Positions 58,971-64,000 of a stretch of 64,000 nt of DNA are shown here, piece by piece (within the stretch, counting starts at the first letter, position 1; the number at the start of each line of letters is the position of its first letter). The DNA comes from Candidatus Solirubrobacter pratensis (lineage in GTDB: Bacteria; Actinomycetota; Thermoleophilia; Solirubrobacterales; Solirubrobacteraceae). The DNA lies in assembly GCF_000425945.1 (NCBI RefSeq), contig NZ_AUEK01000007.1, positions 1 through 64,000 of the forward strand, read 5' to 3'. The translations under genes were made by a program, and so were the position numbers. The notes under the pieces are model-generated. The model worked only from the letters and a program-made list of their open reading frames with translations. It ran no database searches and was not told the origin of the DNA.

Positions 58971-60404
58971 GTGTCCGTGCGCGAGCCGATCATCGGCGCT
59001 GGTCCGCGCGTCGACGCGCCGGGTCTGCGCGAGCGCTGCGAGCTCGCCGTTCGCCGTGCGCGCCGGCGTGGTCGTCCCGTGCTGCTCGGGTGGACGGTGG
59101 CGGTCGGCGCGGACTGGGACCCGAGCGCGATCGTCTTCGCCTCCCGCGCCGCCGGGGAGGACTGGTTCTGCTTCGAGCAGCCCGACCGCCAAGGCGCCGC
59201 GCTGGCGACGCTCGGCAGCGCCGTCCGGCTGCGCGCCTCGGGCGAGGACCGCTTCTCGCGCGTCGCGCGCGAGTGGCGCTCGCTCGCCTCGGGCGCCGTC
59301 GCCGACCCGCCGGACGGGCCGGCGGGCGCGGGGCTGGTCGCGGTCGGCGGATTCGCGTTCGCGCCTGACGGCGGCCGCGCACCGCACTGGGCGGGCTACG
59401 ACGCGGCGGACCTGATCGTCCCGGAGGTCGCGCTGGCACGCCGCGACGGCGACGTGCGGCTCACGCTCGCGTCACTGGCGGCGCCCGACGACGACGTCGA
59501 CGAGCTGGCTGCGCGGCTGTCGGCGCGGCTGGCGGCGCTCCGGCACGATCCGCTGCCGCTTCTCGATCCCGCCCCCGCGGGCCGCTTCCAGATCAGCTCG
59601 GTGGCGCCGCCGGAGCACTACGAGCAGGCGGTGGCGCGGGCCGTCGAGCGCATCCGCGCGGGAGAGCTCGAGAAGATCGTGCTCGCGCGCGAGGTCGCCG
59701 TCCACGCGCCCACGCCGCACGACGCGGCCGCCGTCTTCGGCGTCCTGCGGGCCGGCTTCGAGTCCTGCTACGTCTTCTGCGCGGGCCGGGGGGACGCCGC
59801 GTTCGTCGCCGCGTCCCCGGAGCTGCTGATCCGCCGCGAGGGCCACCGGGCCCAGACGGTCGCCTTGGCCGGCTCCACCCACCGCTCCGCCGACCCGGCC
59901 GTCGACGCCCATCTCGGCGAGCAGCTGCTGCGCTCCGACAAGGACCGCGAGGAGCAGGCGATCGTCGTCCGCCGCATCGCCCGTGCCCTCCGCCCGCACG
60001 CAGTCTGGGTTGCCACACCGGATGAGCCCCGGATCATCAAGGTGGCCAACATCCAGCACCTGGCCACCCCGATCCGCGCGCAGCTCACCGAGCCCCTCGG
60101 CGCGATCGAGCTCGCGGCGCTCCTGCACCCCACCCCGGCCGTGGGCGGCGAGCCCCACGCCGTCGCGGCGCCCCTGATCCCCGCGCTGGAAGGCCTCGAC
60201 CGCGGCTGGTATGCCGGAGCCGTCGGCTGGACCGACGCCAACGACGACGGCGAGTTCTGCGTCGCGCTGCGCTGCGCGCTCCTGCGCGGCACCGAGGCCC
60301 GGCTCTACGCCGGCGTGGGAGTCGTCCGCGACTCCGACCCGGCCGCCGAGCTGCGCGAGACCGAGATCAAGCTCGGCGCGCTCCTGCCCGTGCTTGCGGG
60401 CTGA
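58971..60404 (+). CDS. menF: Isochorismate synthase
   Basis: 477 residues from GTG 58971 (a second in-frame GTG is at 58977). Converts chorismate to isochorismate, the first step of menaquinone (or siderophore) synthesis. Chorismate-binding C-terminal half: AGELEKIVLAREVAVHA, FVAASPELLIRREG, ALAGSTHRSADP, VANIQHLATPIRAQ, LHPTPAVGGEPH and YAGVGVVRDSDPAAELRETE. The AVGW-type stretch GWYAGAVGWTDANDDGEF favours isochorismate over anthranilate activity. menD lies 2.7 kb away in convergent orientation, supporting the menaquinone role. Confidence 0.9.
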   Translation: MSVREPIIGAGPRVDAPGLRERCELAVRRARRRGRPVLLGWTVAVGADWDPSAIVFASRAAGEDWFCFEQPDRQGAALATLGSAVRLRASGEDRFSRVAREWRSLASGAVADPPDGPAGAGLVAVGGFAFAPDGGRAPHWAGYDAADLIVPEVALARRDGDVRLTLASLAAPDDDVDELAARLSARLAALRHDPLPLLDPAPAGRFQISSVAPPEHYEQAVARAVERIRAGELEKIVLAREVAVHAPTPHDAAAVFGVLRAGFESCYVFCAGRGDAAFVAASPELLIRREGHRAQTVALAGSTHRSADPAVDAHLGEQLLRSDKDREEQAIVVRRIARALRPHAVWVATPDEPRIIKVANIQHLATPIRAQLTEPLGAIELAALLHPTPAVGGEPHAVAAPLIPALEGLDRGWYAGAVGWTDANDDGEFCVALRCALLRGTEARLYAGVGVVRDSDPAAELRETEIKLGALLPVLAG

Positions 60405-60531
60405 AACAGTCACCGCACTGACAACGCCGCGGATTTCGGGGGCGAAGCTTTCGCGGCACATCCTCCACCGCTTTGCGGGCGTGCCGCTGCTGCTTGCACT
60501 AAGCGAAAGACATCATAATGATAAGTGAAGC
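60405..60531 (+). promoter_or_regulatory. AT-rich promoter region of the secreted-protein gene
   Basis: The last 30 bp before ATG 60532 are markedly AT-rich for this genome. They contain CATAAT (60514-60519), a good -10, 12 nt before the start. A clear -35 at the right distance is missing (TTGCAC is only 14 nt away). Confidence 0.35.
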
Positions 60532-62289
60532 ATGAACGAACGAGTCCGGTGCTTGCTCCTCGCCGCGACGCTTTCGATCGGGGCCATGGGGTCCTGGGTC
60601 GAGGTCTCCGATGCACGGATAAACATGGCTGATGCATGTGGCACTGAACCGGCATCGCTCGCGGTGCGGCGTTGTGCAGTCGCGCAGAGCGTCGCAGCCG
60701 TAGGCGTTCCGCGGGTTGAGATCTCTCCAGAGCCTCCTCAGGCCTGGATGAACGCCGCGAGCCTGCGAATGGACATCAGCGCCACGGACGAGTCCGGCGT
60801 CATGGCGGTTGCCGTGTACGTCGATGGGAAGCGCGATGCGCTGTGGCAAACGTCATGTTCGCTGTGCCCGACGTCGACGCCGAGCTATACCTGGCGTGCC
60901 GACCTCTCACGGCTAACGGATGGCGTGCACGCCGCCGAAGTTCGAGCTGTAAACGTTTCCGGAGGAATTGGAGTGCAGGCGTTCGATCTCTTGATCGATC
61001 ACACCGCTCCCGCACCGCCAGTGGGCTTGGCCCTGGTAGGAGATGCTTCGTGGCGAGCCGAGAATCGCTTTGATGTCTTTTGGACGAATCCGCGGGATCT
61101 CGGGCCGTCGCCTCTCGTTGGCGTCGAATATCGCATCTGTCCGGCTGCCAACGCGTCCACCGACGTGACCGGCTGCGTCATCGGGTCGAGGAACGGCACG
61201 GCAGTCGAGCGAATCGAGGACCTGAGCGTTCCTGGAACGGGTGCGTGGCGGCTCCGGATCGCCGTGCGCGACGCGGCCGGCAACGTGACGCTCGATGGGA
61301 GCGCTTCGCTACCGGCGCTGCGGCTCGACCAAGCACCGCCAACTGTCGCCTTCACAGGCGTCGGCGCAGGGCGCGTGGGCCTTGAGGTGCGCGACGGGGA
61401 GTCTGGTGTCGCGACTGTGGAGGTCGAGGCGCGACGGCAAGGCGAAGCCATGTGGCGGTCGGTGCCGGTGCGCATGTCGCCTGGAGTTTCGGGTGAAGCT
61501 TTGCTGGACGACGACGTGCTGCCGGCCGGTGAGTACGACCTGCGCGCCCACGCGACGGATCATGTCGGGAACGAGCGGACAGTCGCGACCTTGCCGGACG
61601 GTATCCCCGCCACGATCCGCCTTCCGTATCGGCAGGCCAGCGTGATCACCGCCGGGCTGTCGAAGTCGACCAAGTCGGGACGAGAACAGTTCGATGCGCG
61701 TCCGAAGATCGAGTTCGGCAAGCCGGTATTCCTGCGCGGGCGGCTCACTGACGCATTCGGCAGGGGCGATCCACGTGCTCCGATCGAGGTGTGGGAACGC
61801 ATTGCGCTTCCTGGCGCCTCCTGGCGACAGATCGGACTGATCTCGACGGTGGACCAGGGACGGTTCAGCTATCGCGCTGCGGCAGGGCCCGCCCGGACAA
61901 TCAGATTTCAGTACGCCGGTACCGAGACGACGCGTGCTGCGGCGGCAGAGGTCAATCTCCGCGTGAAAGCCCGCACGACGCTTCGCTGCCGCCCTTGCCA
62001 ACTGCGAAATGGACAGACGGTGATGCTCTCTGGAAGGCTGCAGGGCGGGAGACTCCCACCTGGCGGCAAGCTCGTTACGTTGCAGGCACGGACGTCGCGG
62101 GGATGGCGGACGTTCGGTACCGCGCGGGCGCGCGCGGGCACCTCAGAATGGAGATATCGATACCGCTTCACCGACACAACTTCGACGGCGCGCTACGCAT
62201 TTCGCGTCGTCGTGCCGGTGGACTCGGGATACCCCTATATCGAGGGCTTCTCGCGAGTCACGTATGTCCGAGTTCGGGGAAGCGGCTGA
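60532..62289 (+). CDS. Large secreted protein with Ig-like repeats
   Basis: 585 residues from ATG 60532. Signal peptide 1-28 (CLLLAATLSIGAMGSW). Then Ig/fibronectin-like beta modules: DISATDESGVMAVAVYVDG, a Cys-pair SCSLCPTST, an AFDLLIDHTAPAPPVGLAL linker typical of such repeats, a second module with YRICPAAN and TGCVIGS, a third with FTGVGAGRVGLEVRDGESG, and a C-terminal pair with TLRCRPCQLRNGQTVMLSG and YRYRFTDTTSTARYAF. No catalytic residues are evident. Likely a surface or extracellular structural/adhesion protein. Codon use and base composition are clearly lower in GC than its neighbours, which suggests transfer or relaxed selection. It sits alone between the menF and menD regions. Confidence 0.75.
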   Translation: MNERVRCLLLAATLSIGAMGSWVEVSDARINMADACGTEPASLAVRRCAVAQSVAAVGVPRVEISPEPPQAWMNAASLRMDISATDESGVMAVAVYVDGKRDALWQTSCSLCPTSTPSYTWRADLSRLTDGVHAAEVRAVNVSGGIGVQAFDLLIDHTAPAPPVGLALVGDASWRAENRFDVFWTNPRDLGPSPLVGVEYRICPAANASTDVTGCVIGSRNGTAVERIEDLSVPGTGAWRLRIAVRDAAGNVTLDGSASLPALRLDQAPPTVAFTGVGAGRVGLEVRDGESGVATVEVEARRQGEAMWRSVPVRMSPGVSGEALLDDDVLPAGEYDLRAHATDHVGNERTVATLPDGIPATIRLPYRQASVITAGLSKSTKSGREQFDARPKIEFGKPVFLRGRLTDAFGRGDPRAPIEVWERIALPGASWRQIGLISTVDQGRFSYRAAAGPARTIRFQYAGTETTRAAAAEVNLRVKARTTLRCRPCQLRNGQTVMLSGRLQGGRLPPGGKLVTLQARTSRGWRTFGTARARAGTSEWRYRYRFTDTTSTARYAFRVVVPVDSGYPYIEGFSRVTYVRVRGSG

Positions 62290-62290
62290 T

Positions 62291-62442
62291 CTACGAGGCC
62301 GTCGACGTGTAGTCCGACCCCCGCTCGAGGACGGGAAGTCGGTGCTCGAGCGCCGTGACGGGCGGAAGCCTCCGAATGCGACCGCGAGGAGGACGATGAT
62401 CGCCACGGGCGCCACGAAGGCGACGATGAAGATCGTGGGCAT
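62291..62442 (-). pseudogene. Small membrane protein, apparently frameshifted
   Basis: From ATG 62442 the frame reads PTIFIVAFVAPVAIIVLLAV (one clear membrane helix) and GGFRPSRRSSTDFP with strong coding bias. Near 62320-62335, at a G5 run, the bias moves to another frame, which reads LERGSDYTSTAS and stops at 62291-62293, immediately beyond the convergent gene's stop at 62289. If unshifted, the frame would run to 62143 and overlap 147 bp of the secreted-protein gene with poor codon use. A one-base deletion, real or from sequencing, explains this best. It follows the PRC-barrel gene by 10 bp in the same direction. Confidence 0.45.
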
Positions 62443-62452
62443 GAGCGGATGA

Positions 62453-62779
62453 TCACCCGCCGAGGCGCCTTCGCCACCGGCCGCCGGTGCGGCGGAGGTT
62501 GGTCTCGATCGCGCCGAACGCTCCACGGTGCTCCGGGAGCGCGGCGGCTTCGGCGGCGGTGATGGTCAGCGTGACGCGGCGCTCGGCGATGCGGGCGACC
62601 TCGGGCGCGTCGACGAAGCGCAGGCCGTCCGGCGCGCGGATGACGATGCCGTCGAAGATGTGCTCGCGCGCGTTGTCGAGCACGCGATGGACGGTGCCGA
62701 TCTCGGTCCCGTCGGAGGACACGACCGGGACGCCGCGCGGGAGCGCCTGGTAGCCGATCTGGTGGCCCTCGTCCTCCAT
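62453..62779 (-). CDS. PRC-barrel-like small protein
   Basis: 108 residues from ATG 62779. It opens IGYQALPRGVPVVSSDGTEI and has GTVHRVLDNAREHIFDGIV followed by FVDAPEVARIAERRVTLTI, the beta-barrel pattern of PRC-barrel/DUF2171-type proteins. The C-terminus is basic (RRTGGRWRRRLGG). PRC barrels appear in RNA processing and in small stress or photosynthesis proteins; its role here is unknown. Probably co-transcribed with the genes on either side. Confidence 0.65.
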   Translation of the reverse strand: MEDEGHQIGYQALPRGVPVVSSDGTEIGTVHRVLDNAREHIFDGIVIRAPDGLRFVDAPEVARIAERRVTLTITAAEAAALPEHRGAFGAIETNLRRTGGRWRRRLGG

Positions 62780-62788
62780 GGGACCAGA

Positions 62789-63061
62789 CTAGGCGGCGGG
62801 GCGGCCGGCACGACGCCAGACCTCGACCACCTCGCGCACCGACGCGATGCGGTAGGAGACGCGCGAGTCGAGCGGGCGCAGCGCGAGCTCGAAGCGGCCG
62901 GTCTCCAGCTGCTGCAGCTCGGTGACCAGCGCGTGGAAGCGGCGGCCCTTCTTGTCGACCAGCACGATGTCGCCGGCGCCGATGCCCTTCGACGTCGTGC
63001 GCCGCGTCGGCGCGGCGGTCTGCGGGACCTCGATCAGCGAGGCCTGGGCGTCGGACGGCAT
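62789..63061 (-). CDS. Hypothetical protein downstream of menD
   Basis: 90 residues from ATG 63061 (a GTG three codons earlier would almost touch the menD stop). Small beta-rich protein: IGAGDIVLVDKKGRRFHAL, VTELQQLETGRFELALRPL and SYRIASVREVVEVWRRAG. The first part resembles a short SH3-like or KOW-like barrel, but I do not recognise a family. Same direction as menD with a gap of about 10 bp, so likely in its transcript. Confidence 0.6.
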   Translation of the reverse strand: MPSDAQASLIEVPQTAAPTRRTTSKGIGAGDIVLVDKKGRRFHALVTELQQLETGRFELALRPLDSRVSYRIASVREVVEVWRRAGRPAA

Positions 63062-63071
63062 GCGCCGCACG

Positions 63072-64000
63072 CTATGCAGCGTCCCGGACGGACTCCCATA
63101 CGCGCCGGTGCAGCTCGACGTTCTCGCCGCGGTCCGTGCGAACGCACACGATCGTCGATCGGCCGGACGCCAGCGCGCGGCCGAGGGCGGCGCGGAAGGC
63201 CTCCACGTCCTGCGCCCGCTCCCACCCGAGCCCGTAGAGCGCGGCGGCGTGCGAGAAGTCCAGGCCGTGGGGGGTCGCGACGTGCGGCTCGAACTCGGCG
63301 CCGGCGCCGGAGGCGACCGGCAGGAAGTTGAAGATCCCGCCGCCGTCGTTGTCGATCAGCACGATCACGAGCCGCAGTCCGAGCCGCGAGGCGGCGAGCA
63401 GCCCCCCGATGTCGTGCGCCAACGCGACGTCGCCGGTGAGCAGCACGACCGGCCCGCGCGAGGCCAGCGCGGCGCCGAACGCGGTGGAGACCGTCCCGTC
63501 GATCCCGTTCGCGCCGCGGTTGGAGAGCACCCGGAACGGCTCAGGACGAGCCGGGAAGAACGTCTCGACGTCGCGGATCGGCATCGAGGACGCGACCACG
63601 AGCGTCGCCTGCGGCGGCAGCAGCGAGCCGAGCTCCGCCGCCACGCGCGGCTCGCTGAGCCCGGCCGGCCCGACGACCGAGGCGATCGCGCCGGCGGCCG
63701 CGCGGTCGGCCTGCCGCCAGTCGTCGAGCCACGACGAGAGCCGGCGCGTGACGCGCTTGCCGAGGACCTCCAGCAGCTCGCCCGGATCGGCGGCGATCAC
63801 GGTGCCGACGACGCCGGACGGGTCCTGCCACGCGCCCTCGGGATCGATCGCGAGCTGGAGCGCGTCGGTCGCGCCCGCCAGCCACCCGCGCAGCGGCTTG
63901 GACGTCGGCAGGTCACCCACCCGCAGCACCAACTCGGGCGCGTGCGACGCCGCCCAGCCCTCGTCGCGCAGCAGCGCGTCGTAGTGCGCGATCGCCGCCG
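63072..64000 (-). CDS. menD: MenD, menaquinone synthesis (C-terminal part, 5' end outside window)
   Basis: The visible 308 codons are the C-terminal half of a thiamine-diphosphate enzyme; the frame is open to the window edge (AHYDALLRDEGWAASHAPEL). Family motifs: LVLRVGDLPTSKPLRGWL (central domain), VVASSMPIRDVETFFP, VLSNRGANGIDGTVSTAFG, and the ThDP site GDVALAHDIGGLLAASRLG through LIDNDGGGIFNFLP. MenD makes SEPHCHC from isochorismate and 2-oxoglutarate, the step after MenF. The motifs SSMPIRD and RGANGIDG are specific to MenD rather than acetolactate synthase. Confidence 0.94.
   Translation of the reverse strand, partial: AAIAHYDALLRDEGWAASHAPELVLRVGDLPTSKPLRGWLAGATDALQLAIDPEGAWQDPSGVVGTVIAADPGELLEVLGKRVTRRLSSWLDDWRQADRAAAGAIASVVGPAGLSEPRVAAELGSLLPPQATLVVASSMPIRDVETFFPARPEPFRVLSNRGANGIDGTVSTAFGAALASRGPVVLLTGDVALAHDIGGLLAASRLGLRLVIVLIDNDGGGIFNFLPVASGAGAEFEPHVATPHGLDFSHAAALYGLGWERAQDVEAFRAALGRALASGRSTIVCVRTDRGENVELHRRVWESVRDAA

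Noticed and set aside
62143..62290. Unshifted continuation of the small membrane frame into the secreted-protein gene
   Set aside because: Third-position GC collapses and the text becomes random basic sequence. A frameshift with a stop at 62291 fits better.

Overview
The window is high-GC DNA (by eye a little over 70 percent) from an actinobacterium. Gene content and protein styles point to class Thermoleophilia, order Solirubrobacterales (Conexibacter/Solirubrobacter-like). The clues are an unlinked zinc-free ribosomal protein S4, an Asp/Glu-tRNA amidotransferase gatCAB set, Ala/Arg/Gly-rich coding with strong third-position GC, and a secreted protein with a sigma-factor-like helix-turn-helix. 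This placement is inference from protein style, not from a marker search. I saw no rRNA, tRNA, CRISPR array or prophage. The only mobile DNA is a truncated transposase gene at the left edge.

Layout. 0-2.4 kb: transposase fragment and two divergent exported proteins. 2.3-6.8 kb: argG and a coiled-coil/SCP2-like protein. 6.8-10.4 kb: a probable amino-acid catabolic unit (SelA-like PLP enzyme, GntR regulator, ornithine cyclodeaminase-family enzyme, then a second GntR regulator) with an operator overlapping its promoter. 10.5-17.5 kb: housekeeping genes dnaE, nfo and gltX, then an HDOD-LuxR regulator. 17.5-21.4 kb: a decayed stretch holding an M28 peptidase pseudogene and a GH15 glucodextranase remnant without its catalytic barrel, with Rrf2, SCO1 and dienelactone hydrolase genes between them. 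21.4-24 kb: an ABC exporter and a double-GNAT protein. 24-28.4 kb: sulfur metabolism (cysK, tusA, a ThiF/MoeB E1-like enzyme, cysE) with two hydrolases. 28.4-30 kb: an SRPBCC protein and a TPM-type membrane protein.

30-39.9 kb is a two-carbon/three-carbon hydroxy-acid utilisation island. The minus strand carries permease, glcD, glcE, glcF and aceB, all joined by stop/start overlaps. The plus strand diverges with lutA, lutB and lutC. Together they would import lactate or glycolate, oxidise them to pyruvate or glyoxylate, and condense glyoxylate with acetyl-CoA to malate. 40-43 kb: a queuosine-salvage (DUF2419) protein divergent from pcrA/uvrD. 43-48 kb: an MFS transporter, a methyltransferase, gamma-glutamyltransferase and folD. 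48-52 kb: gatCAB and rpsD. 52-57 kb: a GGDEF/EAL protein and small membrane proteins. 56.7-64 kb: ilvB, ilvN and isochorismate synthase, then a lower-GC secreted protein, then small genes and the C-terminal part of menD running off the right edge. Both flanking men genes belong to menaquinone synthesis.

The most general pattern is in the promoters. Many operon-leading genes lack a Shine-Dalgarno sequence and instead have a TANNNT hexamer (often TAGGCT, TAGCCT or TATCGT) 6-12 nt before the start codon, which fits widespread leaderless transcription. I did not find a clear, wholly new multi-gene defence or metabolic system. The best candidates for new biology are the SelA-like/OCD/GntR unit, the exported sigma4-like protein and the leaderless promoter architecture.
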